DNA of 64,000 nt from an uncultured Clostridia bacterium (GCA_934476075.1 CAKSNH010000009.1:1-64000), one strand, 5' to 3'; shown: positions 33,400 through 42,344, numbered from the stretch's first letter. Notes: generated from the sequence alone by a model not told the origin. Made by a program: numbers and translations.

Positions 33400-34695
33400 T
33401 TACTTGTTTTTCGCCAAAATCTCGTTTGCTGTCTTCATAAATTCTGCCGCACCGTCAGCAGGAGTCTTTGTTTCACGAACAATTTCTTCAAAAATTGTCT
33501 TTAATACGCTTGAAACTTCACCGCTGCCCGATGGTTCAGGTCTGTCGATAGGACTGCCCACTTCGCCGACCAAATCGATATAATCGTATACTTTCTTTTC
33601 ATAATCAGGCAAAGTTTCTTTCAATGTTTCTCTTACCTTTGACGATACAGGCACACCACGTTCGCCTGCCAATACCTTATTTGCTTCAATATCATTGATA
33701 AAGTAATTGATGAACTTCGCAGCCTCTTCCTTATTTTCGGAAGAATTTGCAACAGAGAACAACATTGACGGTTTCAAATATGCACCTGTCTTTTCTGCTG
33801 TATCAAGCTTAGGCATCAAAGACAACGACAATTCAAAGCCTTTATCATGTGTCAATTTTGCAACAGGAACAAATTGGTTACTCCATGTAATGTCGCCCCA
33901 TGTTCTCTTTGACAATACCAAACTGTCTTCAATATTTTGTACAGAATATGACAAATCTTTATCTATCGAAGTACCGCTCTTAACCAAATCACTTTGAATT
34001 TGAAGAGCATTTTCAACAATTTTCACATCGTCAAATCCAAGACCTGTACCGTCTGCATTATAGAATGTCTTTCCGCTTTCACGAACCATTTGTTCAATCA
34101 TAAATTTAGGGTCGTTTCTGATAAGCAAATCAGTGGCAAATCCCGCAGCTTTCATCTTGCCCGCATCTGAAATGAATTGGCTCCATGTATATTTTTCGTT
34201 AGGCTCTGCAAGACCCGCAGCCTTATATGCTTCCGGATTGTATACAAGTGCAAGTGCATTTGTACCCAAACTCACACCGTACAAACCGCCGTCAATATTA
34301 CCGCCGATAAAGTTTTCGCCGACATCGCTCAAATCCAAAGTACCGTTCTTTGTATATTCGGTAAGGTCGGCAAGCTGTTTCTTCTGCATCCATTGACCAA
34401 GGTATGCGTAGTCTTGTTGGATAACGTCAGGAAGATTTTTAGCTGCCATTTGGCTCGCTAATTTTTCCCAATATCCCGACCAGCTTGTATATTCTGTTTC
34501 GATATTCACACCCGGATTTGCAGCTTTATACATATCAATTACAGAAATAGTCGATGTATGTCTTGGTTCACCGCCCCACCATGCAATTCTAAGTGTTGAG
34601 TTTCCGTCTTGTTTTGAAGTAGAACCTCCTCCGCAGGCTGTCAATGACATTGCCGCCGCCAAGACGCATGATATTAATGCAATTCTTTTTTTCAT
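33400..34695 (-). CDS. Extracellular sugar-binding lipoprotein of the ABC importer
   Basis: 431 residues. A lipoprotein signal peptide ends in the lipobox LTAC (Cys21) followed by GGGSTSKQDG. The mature part is a family 1 solute-binding protein: LRIAWWGGEPRHTSTISVIDMYKAANPGVNIETEY opens it, and YWEKLASQMAAKNLPDVIQQD follows. The first gene of the three-gene importer operon, with its own promoter at 34739-34767. The substrate is unknown; relatives bind oligosaccharides. The nearby GH42 and FucO genes hint at plant or host glycan use but do not fix the ligand. Confidence 0.9.
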   Translation of the reverse strand: MKKRIALISCVLAAAMSLTACGGGSTSKQDGNSTLRIAWWGGEPRHTSTISVIDMYKAANPGVNIETEYTSWSGYWEKLASQMAAKNLPDVIQQDYAYLGQWMQKKQLADLTEYTKNGTLDLSDVGENFIGGNIDGGLYGVSLGTNALALVYNPEAYKAAGLAEPNEKYTWSQFISDAGKMKAAGFATDLLIRNDPKFMIEQMVRESGKTFYNADGTGLGFDDVKIVENALQIQSDLVKSGTSIDKDLSYSVQNIEDSLVLSKRTWGDITWSNQFVPVAKLTHDKGFELSLSLMPKLDTAEKTGAYLKPSMLFSVANSSENKEEAAKFINYFINDIEANKVLAGERGVPVSSKVRETLKETLPDYEKKVYDYIDLVGEVGSPIDRPEPSGSGEVSSVLKTIFEEIVRETKTPADGAAEFMKTANEILAKNK

Positions 34696-34738
34696 AATAA
34701 ATATACATCTCCTTGTTAATATTTTAATTCATAGATAT

Positions 34739-34767
34739 ATTTTATCACGTTTCATTTAAAATATCAA
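34739..34767 (-). promoter_or_regulatory. Sigma-A promoter of the sugar importer operon
   Basis: Minus strand TTGATA, 17-bp spacer, TAAAAT, about 40 bases before the lipoprotein ATG. Confidence 0.65.
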
Positions 34768-34888
34768 CAAAAATTTAATTAAAATTTGAATTTTTAAAGC
34801 AATTTTGCACAAATGCATAATTTCTATTTTAGCAATTATGCTGTATATTACAGCTACTATACTCTATTTTTATATCAATTATTTTCTG

Positions 34889-34918
34889 TTGACATATTTA
34901 ATCAAAACATGGTATTAT
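34889..34918 (+). promoter_or_regulatory. Candidate promoter of the DUF2798-type gene
   Basis: TTGACA, 18-bp spacer, TATTAT. The leader to the ATG is about 130 bases, long for a single small gene, and contains hairpins (34968-35013). Confidence 0.55.
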
Positions 34919-34967
34919 AATTACAGTGTAAAATTGGATATATATTTTGGTAATAAATTGGAAACGA

Positions 34968-35013
34968 CACAGCTATGTGCTGATAACGAACAACACATAC
35001 ATTAAGTGTCTTT
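34968..35013 (+). promoter_or_regulatory. Leader hairpins with a T-run, possible attenuator
   Basis: CACAGCTATGTG forms one small hairpin. Downstream, ACAC and GTGT pair around a nine-base loop and are followed by CTTTTTTT, a terminator-like end. GACAC at 34969 could instead pair with GTGTC at 35006, giving two exclusive folds. The element lies between promoter and ribosome binding site. It matches no riboswitch class known to me. Confidence 0.35.
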
Positions 35014-35056
35014 TTTTATACTCTTTAATATTATATTTTACAAGGAGGAACGTTTT

Positions 35057-35521
35057 ATGCCAAAAACTATACCACAAAGAATAGTATTCACTGTTATAAT
35101 GGCATTCGTTATGGTGTACGCAATGATATGCTATAACATCAGTATCAACATCGGAGGAATGAGCAATCAAGTATTTTTGCTTGCATTTAAGGAGTTAATT
35201 ATCATGCTTCCGGTTGCATTTATTTTAGAATTTTTTATCATTGAAAAAGCCGTGCAAAAGGTAGCTTTCAACATAGTTTCACCTAATGACAAGCCATTGT
35301 TTATCGTACTTACCATTTCCGCAATAACAGTATGTTTCATGTGCCCGATAATGAGTTTGGTTGCTACATTACTTTTTAAAAATGCTGGGATTGAATTTTT
35401 TGCTGTTTGGGTACAGACAACGATTAAAAATTTTCCGATGGCATTGATGTGGCAGATTTTCTTTGCCGGTCCTGTTGTAAGAGCAATCTTCGGCAGTATA
35501 TTCAAAAAAGCAAATAATTAA
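35057..35521 (+). CDS. DUF2798-like membrane protein
   Basis: 154 residues from ATG 35057, preceded by AAGGAGG. Four hydrophobic segments (~10-32, 40-62, 80-105, 120-147) are arranged as two similar halves: each contains a TIPQRIVFTVIMAFVM-like or PLFIVLTISAITVCFM helix and a second helix ending near a charged residue. This duplicated two-helix pattern fits DUF2798 proteins. Function is unknown. It is a single gene between a long leader and a bidirectional terminator. Confidence 0.65.
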   Translation: MPKTIPQRIVFTVIMAFVMVYAMICYNISINIGGMSNQVFLLAFKELIIMLPVAFILEFFIIEKAVQKVAFNIVSPNDKPLFIVLTISAITVCFMCPIMSLVATLLFKNAGIEFFAVWVQTTIKNFPMALMWQIFFAGPVVRAIFGSIFKKANN

Positions 35522-35527
35522 TAACAC

Positions 35528-35560
35528 AAAAAACCTGTCCGATTTTCAGACAGGTTTTTT
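35528..35560. terminator. Bidirectional terminator between the DUF2798-type gene and fucO
   Basis: AAAACCTGTC / GACAGGTTTT hairpin with T-runs on both strands. Confidence 0.9.
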
Positions 35561-35583
35561 ATCAGATTTTTAAGGAAAATATA

Positions 35584-36732
35584 TTACATTAATGATTTAT
35601 AAAGAGCGATAATATCTTCCAAGCTTGCATCTTTTGGATTACCAGGAGCACAAGCGTCAGCCACTGCCGATTCAGCCAAGAATTGTACATCTTCTTCTTT
35701 AACGATTTCTTTCAAGTCTTGCGGAATACCTACATCTTTTGAAAGCTGTTGTACTGCGTCAACTGCTGCTTTTCTGTACTCTTCCTGTGACATATTTTCA
35801 ACGCCTTCAACGCCCATAGCAATAGCGATATATTTGTATTTGTCACCTGTTGCATCTGCATTGTATGCCATAACTGTCGGCAACAAAATAGCATTTGCAA
35901 CACCATGTGGTGTATCATATACAGCACCCAAAGCATGAGCCATCGAGTGAACAATACCAAGACCTACATTTGAGAAACCCATACCTGCAATGTATTGACC
36001 AAGTGCCATACCTTCTCTGCCCTCTTTTGTATTTTCAACCGCACCACGCAAACTCTTTGAAATGATTTCGATTGCTTTCAAGTGCATCATGTCTGTCATT
36101 TCCCATGCACCTTTTGTTATGTAACCTTCGATAGCGTGTGTCAATGCGTCCATACCTGTTGACGCTGTCAAACCTTTCGGCATACTCGACATCATATCAG
36201 GGTCAACTACCGCAACCACCGGAATATCATGTGTATCAACACATACAAATTTACGCTTCTTTTCAACGTCTGTGATAACATAGTTGATTGTTACTTCTGC
36301 CGCCGTACCTGCTGTTGTAGGAACTGCGATAATAGGTACGCAAGGATTTTTTGTAGGTGCTACACCTTCAAGACTTCTTACATCTTCAAATTCAGGGTTT
36401 CTGATAATAATACCGATAGCTTTTGCAGTATCCATTGATGAACCGCCGCCGATAGCAATAATATAATCCGCACCCGATTTCTTAAATGCCTCAACACCTG
36501 TCTGCACATTTTCAATAGTAGGATTTGGTTTGATATTTGAATAAATTTCATATGCAAGTCCGTTCTTGTCAAGCACATCTGTAACCTTTTTTGTTACATT
36601 GAATTTGATAAGGTCAGGGTCTGAACATACAAACGCTTTTTTAAAAGCTCTTGCTTTTGCTTCCGACGCAATATTTTCTATTGCACCCGCACCGTGATAT
36701 GATGTTTCATTCAATACTATTCTGTTAGCCAT
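35584..36732 (-). CDS. fucO: Iron-containing alcohol dehydrogenase, lactaldehyde reductase type
   Basis: 382 residues, nearly the length of Escherichia coli FucO and similar to it throughout as remembered (NRIVLNET at the start, ADYIIAIGGGSSMDTAKAIG, VPTTAGTAAEVTINYVITD). Group III ADH metal ligands are visible in DALTHAIEGY and HSMAHALGAVYDTPHG. FucO reduces L-lactaldehyde from fucose or rhamnose breakdown to 1,2-propanediol with NADH. No fucose or rhamnose catabolic gene is adjacent, so a wider role in disposing of aldehydes is possible. The gene stands alone, with AGGAGG before its ATG. Confidence 0.88.
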   Translation of the reverse strand: MANRIVLNETSYHGAGAIENIASEAKARAFKKAFVCSDPDLIKFNVTKKVTDVLDKNGLAYEIYSNIKPNPTIENVQTGVEAFKKSGADYIIAIGGGSSMDTAKAIGIIIRNPEFEDVRSLEGVAPTKNPCVPIIAVPTTAGTAAEVTINYVITDVEKKRKFVCVDTHDIPVVAVVDPDMMSSMPKGLTASTGMDALTHAIEGYITKGAWEMTDMMHLKAIEIISKSLRGAVENTKEGREGMALGQYIAGMGFSNVGLGIVHSMAHALGAVYDTPHGVANAILLPTVMAYNADATGDKYKYIAIAMGVEGVENMSQEEYRKAAVDAVQQLSKDVGIPQDLKEIVKEEDVQFLAESAVADACAPGNPKDASLEDIIALYKSLM

Positions 36733-36878
36733 TTTTAAGTTCCTCCTAAAAAATTGTTTTTTTATTTATTGTCCAGTTATTTTTTTATCTAAATTGATTA
36801 TTTTTACTACATATATACCACACTTTTATCGATTTGAAACATAATTTTTGTTTTTTTTTATAAAATTTAATTTTAGTG

Positions 36879-36907
36879 TTGTATTTTTAGTGAATTCAAG
36901 ATATAAT
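36879..36907 (+). promoter_or_regulatory. Sigma-A promoter of the cysE-cysS-mrnC row
   Basis: TTGTAT, 17-bp spacer, TATAAT, about 75 bases before the cysE ATG. No T-box GGTGG element is seen in the leader. Confidence 0.7.
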
Positions 36908-36987
36908 TTATAGAGTGTTACTTATATTTAGGTAATTTAATTATTATCTAAATAGTATTTTTATTAATGGGACGGTGAATAATTTAC

Positions 36988-37644
36988 ATGATTTTCAGCG
37001 AAATAGCGTATAATGTAAGGGCTATTCTTGAGCGTGACCCTGCTGCTCGTAACGGATTTGAAGTATTCCTGCTTTATCCGGGCATTCACGCTGTACTTTG
37101 GCACAAGGTTGCACACGCATTTTACCGATGTAATATGAAGTTCATTGCTCGTGCTATATCACAGAGTGTCCGCTTTTTCACCGGCATTGAAATCCACCCC
37201 GGTGCACAGATTGGCAGAGGACTTTTCATTGACCACGGTATGGGTGTTGTTATAGGAGAAACTACAATAATTGGTGATGACTGTACCATATATCAAGGTG
37301 TTACTTTGGGCGGTACGGGAAAAGAATCCGGCAAGCGTCACCCGACTCTCGGCAACAACGTGATGGTCGGCAGCGGAGCTAAGGTGTTAGGGCCTTTTAA
37401 AGTCGGCGACAATTCTAAAATCGCCGCAGGAGCTGTTGTGCTGAGCGAAGTGCCTGAAAATTCAACTTGTGTCGGTGTACCCGCAACCATTGTTAAATGT
37501 GACGGAAAACGTATTCCGAACGATTTGGACCAGGTTCAAATCCCCGACCCTATATCGTCACAAATATGTACTCTTTCCGTACATATAAAGAAACTTGAAA
37601 AAGAAATCAGTGAGCTTGAAAAAAAGCTTGCGGATAAGGAGTAA
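36988..37644 (+). CDS. cysE: Serine O-acetyltransferase CysE
   Basis: 218 residues. Acetylates serine with acetyl-CoA as the first step of cysteine synthesis. After an N-terminal helical part (GFEVFLLYPGIHAVLWHKVAHAFY) the left-handed beta-helix of hexapeptide repeats contains IEIHPGAQIGRGLFIDHGMG and VVIGETTIIGDDCTIYQGVT. LGGTGKESGKRHPTLG is the active-site loop. A coiled C-terminal end (HIKKLEKEISELEKKL) replaces the usual short tail. It lies 7 bases before cysS; this pairing is common in Firmicutes and links cysteine supply to its charging. Confidence 0.93.
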   Translation: MIFSEIAYNVRAILERDPAARNGFEVFLLYPGIHAVLWHKVAHAFYRCNMKFIARAISQSVRFFTGIEIHPGAQIGRGLFIDHGMGVVIGETTIIGDDCTIYQGVTLGGTGKESGKRHPTLGNNVMVGSGAKVLGPFKVGDNSKIAAGAVVLSEVPENSTCVGVPATIVKCDGKRIPNDLDQVQIPDPISSQICTLSVHIKKLEKEISELEKKLADKE

Positions 37645-37651
37645 ATATAGT

Positions 37652-39067
37652 ATGAAAATTTATAATACACTTACAAGACAAAAACAAGAATTTGTACCTA
37701 TCACAGAGGGCGAAGTTAAGATGTATTCCTGCGGACCTACCGTATACAATTATTTTCATATCGGTAATGCACGTCCTTTCATTATCTTTGATACATTGAG
37801 AAGATATTTGGAGTACCGTGGTTACAACGTTAAATTTGTTCAAAACTTTACCGATATTGATGATAAAATGATAAAAAATGCAAATGCCGAGGGTATTACC
37901 GTTAAAGAATTGGCAGACCGTTTTATCAAAGAATATTTTATAGATGCAAAGGGACTTGGCATTAAGGAAGCTACCGTACACCCTCGTGCAACCGAAAATA
38001 TCGACGCTATTATTGATATTATCAAAACTCTTGTCGATAAAGGCTATGCGTATGCGGTAAACGGAAATGTTTACTATTCTCCTAATAAATTCAAGGAATA
38101 CGGCAAACTTTCTCAACAGCCTCTTGAAGAATTGCAGACAGGTGCAAGTGAAAGAGTCGGTGCTGAAAATGACGAGAAACAGAATCCGATGGATTTTGCT
38201 CTTTGGAAAGCACAAAAAGAGGGCGAACCTGCATGGGAAAGTCCATGGGGCATGGGCAGACCGGGCTGGCATATTGAGTGTTCCGCAATGGTAAACAAAT
38301 ACCTTGGCGATACTATCGACATTCACAGCGGCGGTAAAGACCTAATTTTCCCTCACCACGAAAATGAAATCGCACAGAGCGAAGCCGCTACGGGCAAACC
38401 TTTTGCGAATTATTGGATGCACAATGGTTATATTAATATTGACAACAGAAAAATGAGTAAATCATTGGGTAATTTCCTGACCGTTCGTGATATTTCAAAG
38501 CATTACGACTATGAAATCATCCGTTATTTCATGTTGTCGGCACATTACAGAAACCCTATCAATTTCAGCAATGAATTAATGGAACAGGCAAAATCTGCTG
38601 TTGAACGTGTGTATAATTGTATCGATAATATGGAATTCTTGCTTAAATCTTCAAATGAGCATGATTTGACCGAGCAGGAAAAGGAATTTGACAAGACTGT
38701 CGATAAAGCAAAAGCAGACTTTATCGCCGCAATGGACGATGACTTAAATACAGCTGCCGCAATCGGTGCTGTATTTGAGCTTACAAAAGCCGCAAATACT
38801 ATATTTGTTGCCGGAAATGATAATTCAAAGACTCTTTTGGAGAAAACAATCGCCATGATTAAAGAACTTGGCGGTGTATTGGGATTGTTCAATAAGTCGG
38901 AAGAAAAATCATTAGATGCGGAAATTGAAGGTCTTATTGAAGAACGTACAAAAGCAAGAGCCGAGAAAAATTGGGCAAAAGCCGATGAAATCCGTGACAA
39001 ACTAAAAGCCATGAACGTTATTTTGGAGGATACTCCAAACGGCGTAAAATGGAGCATTGCAAAGTAA
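37652..39067 (+). CDS. cysS: Cysteinyl-tRNA synthetase
   Basis: 471 residues from ATG 37652, which follows AAGGAG. It charges tRNA-Cys. Class I signatures are the HIGH variant FHIGNARPF and KMSKS (NRKMSKSLGNF). The zinc site that selects cysteine uses the CGPTVYN cysteine, the cysteine of WHIECSAM and the histidine/glutamate of FPHHENEIAQSE. A C-terminal DALR-like and helical domain end the protein. It is second in the plus-strand row starting with cysE. Confidence 0.95.
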   Translation: MKIYNTLTRQKQEFVPITEGEVKMYSCGPTVYNYFHIGNARPFIIFDTLRRYLEYRGYNVKFVQNFTDIDDKMIKNANAEGITVKELADRFIKEYFIDAKGLGIKEATVHPRATENIDAIIDIIKTLVDKGYAYAVNGNVYYSPNKFKEYGKLSQQPLEELQTGASERVGAENDEKQNPMDFALWKAQKEGEPAWESPWGMGRPGWHIECSAMVNKYLGDTIDIHSGGKDLIFPHHENEIAQSEAATGKPFANYWMHNGYINIDNRKMSKSLGNFLTVRDISKHYDYEIIRYFMLSAHYRNPINFSNELMEQAKSAVERVYNCIDNMEFLLKSSNEHDLTEQEKEFDKTVDKAKADFIAAMDDDLNTAAAIGAVFELTKAANTIFVAGNDNSKTLLEKTIAMIKELGGVLGLFNKSEEKSLDAEIEGLIEERTKARAEKNWAKADEIRDKLKAMNVILEDTPNGVKWSIAK

Positions 39068-39090
39068 TTAATGAAAGAAGTGAATTACAA

Positions 39091-39405
39091 ATGAGCAGTT
39101 GGAGAGAATTCAGATACCAAACAGGCGAAGCAGAAGAATTTGTTCCCGTACTTCGTGAAAAGGGTATCATTCAAGCCGATATAGATTTTTTGGACGAAAT
39201 ACAAATTTACTATGACGAGTTAAAACCATACGGCATAGTTCCCGACAAGGATACAGAACCTGATTTTAAAGCACTTGACGGTGTTGAAAATCCGGAATTT
39301 TATGCAAGATACGCATTCCGTGACTCAGACGGAAAACAGCTTTTTATTGATATTTTCCACATCGAGCCGCCGGAAGAAACTTATGCAAGTGTTGATTTAG
39401 GATAA
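39091..39405 (+). CDS. Conserved-looking small acidic protein of unknown function
   Basis: 104 residues, acidic, from ATG 39091 (AGAAGTGA upstream). It begins MSSWREFRYQTGEAEEFVPV and contains YYDELKPYGIVPD and YARYAFRDSDGKQLFIDIFHIEP. No family was recognised. It has no signal peptide or membrane segment and is probably a single soluble alpha/beta domain. It lies 23 bases after cysS and 4 bases before mrnC, so it is translated within that operon. Confidence 0.6.
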   Translation: MSSWREFRYQTGEAEEFVPVLREKGIIQADIDFLDEIQIYYDELKPYGIVPDKDTEPDFKALDGVENPEFYARYAFRDSDGKQLFIDIFHIEPPEETYASVDLG

Positions 39406-39409
39406 TAAT

Positions 39410-39811
39410 ATGTTTGATTTTGATTACAATAAAAAACCTACCGAATATTCGCCGCTTGTACTTGCTTACATCGGCGATGCGGTATATGAACTTTATGTGC
39501 GGTCGAGGGTTATTGCGTTAAATCCCGATATGCCCGCATATAAACTTCACAAAGAAACCATAAAATATGTCAAAGCTCATGCCCAGTGCATGAGTATACA
39601 TAATATGCTTGATATTCTTACGGAAAAAGAAATGTCTGTTTTTAAGCGTGGACGCAATGCAAAATCCCCTACTACACCTAAAAATGCTGATTTGACTGAA
39701 TACCGTCATGCAACGGGTTTTGAATGTCTTATGGGATATTTGTACTTAAACAAAGAGATTGAACGAATGGAATATCTTATGGGTGTTGCTTTTGAGCACG
39801 CTCTCGATTAA
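39410..39811 (+). CDS. mrnC: Mini-ribonuclease III MrnC
   Basis: 133 residues: an RNase III catalytic domain with no double-stranded RNA-binding domain. In Bacillus it matures 23S rRNA ends. Motifs seen are LAYIGDAVYELYVRSR (metal-binding aspartate), KAHAQ, FKRGRNAKS and the second acidic motif YRHATGFECLMGYLYL. Placement right after cysE-cysS is a recurrent Firmicutes arrangement and supports the call. Confidence 0.92.
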   Translation: MFDFDYNKKPTEYSPLVLAYIGDAVYELYVRSRVIALNPDMPAYKLHKETIKYVKAHAQCMSIHNMLDILTEKEMSVFKRGRNAKSPTTPKNADLTEYRHATGFECLMGYLYLNKEIERMEYLMGVAFEHALD

Positions 39812-39872
39812 ATGCTAAATATGTGATTTTCACATTTTATAAATGTAAAACATGAATGGAGGATAATGTTAA

Positions 39873-40721
39873 ATGAACAAGCAAAGAATTAACGAACTTG
39901 CAATAATTGCAAACAAAGTTCGTAAAAACGCTTTAACTGCTGTTTACAGTGCATCATCGGGTCATCCGGGTGGTTCACTTTCAATCGCAGACGTACTTAC
40001 ACTTTTATACTTCGAGGTTATGAATGTAGACCCTAAAAATCCTAAAAACCCTGACCGTGACAGATTTGTTCTTTCAAAAGGTCACTGTGCACCTGCTCTT
40101 TACGGAACTCTTGCAGAAAAAGGCTACTTCCCTGTCGAAGATATGAAAACATTCAGAAACATTTCCAGCTACTTGCAAGGTCACCCTGATATGAACAAAG
40201 TTCCGGGCGTTGATATGTCAACAGGTTCTTTGGGACAAGGTGTCTGTGTTGCGGGCGGTATGGCACTTGCTGCCAAGCTTGACAAAAAAGATTATCGTGT
40301 ATATTCTATCCTTGGCGACGGTGAGCTTGAAGAAGGTCAGGTTTGGGAACAGGCTATGTTTGCTCCTCACTACAAATTGGACAACCTTACTATTTTCGTT
40401 GACAACAACGGTTTGCAAATCGACGGTAACATTGCCGACGTTATGAATCCTAACCCTATTGATGAAAAATTCAAAGCATTTGGCTGGCACGTTATCGTTA
40501 CAGATGCACATGATTTTGAAAAACTTATGGCTGCCATTGACGAGGCTAAGGCTACAAAGGGCAAACCTACCGCTATTATCATGAAATCTGTAAAAGGTAA
40601 GAATGTATCATTCATGGAAAACAATGCGGCTTGGCACGGTTCTGCTCCTAATAAGGAACAATATGAACAGGCAATTTCAGAACTTGATGCAAAAATAGCA
40701 GAATTGGAGGCGAATAAATAA
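39873..40721 (+). CDS. Transketolase N-terminal subunit
   Basis: 282 residues. It carries the thiamine-diphosphate (PP) domain: GHPGGSLSIADVLTLLYF, the TPP motif GDGELEEGQVWEQAMFA...DNNGLQIDG, and a C-terminal helical end. With the next gene it makes a split transketolase moving two-carbon units in the pentose phosphate pathway. GGAGG lies ten bases before the ATG. The stop and the next start share one base (TAATG), so the two halves are translationally coupled in equal amounts. Confidence 0.93.
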   Translation: MNKQRINELAIIANKVRKNALTAVYSASSGHPGGSLSIADVLTLLYFEVMNVDPKNPKNPDRDRFVLSKGHCAPALYGTLAEKGYFPVEDMKTFRNISSYLQGHPDMNKVPGVDMSTGSLGQGVCVAGGMALAAKLDKKDYRVYSILGDGELEEGQVWEQAMFAPHYKLDNLTIFVDNNGLQIDGNIADVMNPNPIDEKFKAFGWHVIVTDAHDFEKLMAAIDEAKATKGKPTAIIMKSVKGKNVSFMENNAAWHGSAPNKEQYEQAISELDAKIAELEANK

Positions 40722-41653
40722 TGGCAAAGAGAGCAACTAGAGAATCTTACGGTACAGCGTTGGTTGAATACGGCAAGGACGAAAATATCGTTGTATTGGA
40801 CGCTGACCTTTCAAAATCAACAAAAACAGATATGTTTAAAAAAGCTTACCCTGAAAGATTTATCAACTCAGGTATCGCAGAAGCTGATATGATGTGTGTT
40901 GCAGCCGGTCTTGCTGCTTGCGGCAAAACTGTTTTTGCATCAACTTTTGCTATGTTCGCTGCCGGACGTGCATTTGAACAGGTAAGAAACTCAATCGGTT
41001 ACACAAGACTAAACGTTAAAATCGGTGCTACTCATGCCGGTATTTCAGTCGGTGAAGACGGTGCGTCACACCAATGTCTTGAAGATTTGGCACTTATGCG
41101 TTCAATTCCTAACATGGTTGTTATCAATCCTGCCGACGATATTGAAGCACAATTAGCCGTTAAAGCAGCTATCGACCATGACGGTCCTGTTTATTTGAGA
41201 TTTGGCCGTTTGGCTGTTGAAGATGTAAATCCTGCCGATTACAAGTTTGAGCTTGGCAAAGGTGTTCAGCTTGCAGACGGCAATGATGCTACTATCATTG
41301 CAACAGGTTTGATGGTTGAAAAGGCACTTCAAGCAAAAGAAATGCTTAAAGCCGATGGTATTGACGCTCGTGTTATCAATATTCACACAATCAAGCCTAT
41401 CGATGCTGACATAATCGAAAAAGCAGCAAAAGAAACAGGTGCTATCGTTACTGCCGAAGAACATTATATTATGGGCGGTCTTGGCAGTGCTGTTACAGAA
41501 GTTGTATGTGACAGATGCCCTGTTCCTGTTAAGATTATCGGTACTGACCGTTTCGGTAAATCCGGTAAACCTGCCGAGTTATTTGAAGAATACGGTTTGA
41601 CGGCTGAAAATATCGTAAAGAAAGTTAAAGAAGCTATTGCATTGAAAAAATAA
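40721..41653 (+). CDS. Transketolase C-terminal subunit
   Basis: 310 residues with the pyrimidine-binding domain (YGTALVEYGKDENIVVLDADLSKSTKT, ERFINSGIAEADMMCVAAGLA with the catalytic glutamate, FAMFAAGRAFEQVRN, GEDGASHQCLEDLALMR) and the C-terminal transketolase domain (IIATGLMVEKAL, AEEHYIMGGLGSAV). It requires the preceding subunit for activity. A hairpin at 41721-41750 may end the transcript. Confidence 0.93.
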   Translation: MAKRATRESYGTALVEYGKDENIVVLDADLSKSTKTDMFKKAYPERFINSGIAEADMMCVAAGLAACGKTVFASTFAMFAAGRAFEQVRNSIGYTRLNVKIGATHAGISVGEDGASHQCLEDLALMRSIPNMVVINPADDIEAQLAVKAAIDHDGPVYLRFGRLAVEDVNPADYKFELGKGVQLADGNDATIIATGLMVEKALQAKEMLKADGIDARVINIHTIKPIDADIIEKAAKETGAIVTAEEHYIMGGLGSAVTEVVCDRCPVPVKIIGTDRFGKSGKPAELFEEYGLTAENIVKKVKEAIALKK

Positions 41654-41720
41654 TTTTCAATAATATAAATACTATTTAAAATGTGAAATCGCATGGAGCA
41701 GTTGTATATTTACTGTTCCG

Positions 41721-41750
41721 ATGAGGGTGTTGTTTTCGCAGCACCCTCAT
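41721..41750 (+). terminator. Hairpin after the transketolase genes, probable weak terminator
   Basis: ATGAGGGTG and CACCCTCAT arms. Only ACAATTTTG follows, so read-through into the lipoprotein gene at 41784 is likely. Confidence 0.5.
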
Positions 41751-41783
41751 ACAATTTTGTATTGTAAAAAGGAAGGAACTCTT

Positions 41784-42296
41784 GTGAAAAAAATATCATT
41801 ATTATTAATTTCTGTCATTTTATTGTTCAGTTTGGTTGCTTGTTCATCGCATAGTTCATCAACATCATCAGAACCGACTCCATCACCAATCACTACGGTT
41901 ACTGCAAGTCAGGCATTATCACTTGATGACGCACAAGGCTTAGTTACCTACCCATTGGTTGCAAGCAATGCATCGGATTCAAGCGTAACATATCAATGCG
42001 ACCCAATAGGTCAAGGCGATGTTATTTCCGTTACCGTTTCGCAATATAATGAAGTTACAACAAAGGATAAAGTTCGTTCAGACTATGATAAAACAAAGGC
42101 TATGCGTCCTACCGCCGAAACGCTTGAAGGTATCGGAGATGATGCGTATATTGCATTCCCTACCGTTCATGTATACAAAGACGGCTATCATGTCAGTGTA
42201 ACTGCCGGTTCGGGCGGCGACCAGGTACAGCATGATTTACTTCAAAAAATTGCAGGTATTGTAGATAATAATCTAAACACACTGCTTAATAAATAA
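41784..42296 (+). CDS. Small lipoprotein of unknown function
   Basis: 170 residues from GTG 41784 (GGAAGGA eight bases upstream). Signal peptide ISLLLISVILLFSLVAC ends in a lipobox cysteine, followed by a Ser/Thr/Pro linker (SSHSSSTSSEPTPSPITT). The mature domain (~45-170) has an alternating strand pattern with LEGIGDDAYIAFPTVHVYKD, reminiscent of small periplasmic-type lipoprotein folds but not assigned. It would sit on the outer face of the membrane. It ends at its own terminator. Confidence 0.7.
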   Translation: MKKISLLLISVILLFSLVACSSHSSSTSSEPTPSPITTVTASQALSLDDAQGLVTYPLVASNASDSSVTYQCDPIGQGDVISVTVSQYNEVTTKDKVRSDYDKTKAMRPTAETLEGIGDDAYIAFPTVHVYKDGYHVSVTAGSGGDQVQHDLLQKIAGIVDNNLNTLLNK

Positions 42297-42301
42297 TCTT
42301 G

Positions 42302-42344
42302 AAATCACAAAAGAGAATTTATTTGTTCTCTATTGTGATTTTTT
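42302..42344 (+). terminator. Terminator of the small lipoprotein gene
   Basis: AAATCACAA, an inner AGAGAA/TTCTCT stem, TTGTGATTT, then TTT. Confidence 0.8.

Noticed and set aside
34739..34767. A cre-like ATGAAACGTGATAA sequence in the sugar-importer promoter
   Set aside because: The spacing of the central CG relative to the TG half is one base off the catabolite-repression consensus, so CcpA control is not supported.
36733..36987. T-box riboswitch upstream of cysE-cysS
   Set aside because: The leader after the promoter is about 75 bases and has neither the T-box GGTGG sequence nor a terminator/antiterminator pair.
39518..41694. Minus-strand open frames opposite mrnC and the transketolase genes
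   Set aside because: They are shadows of conserved plus-strand genes with strong family motifs.
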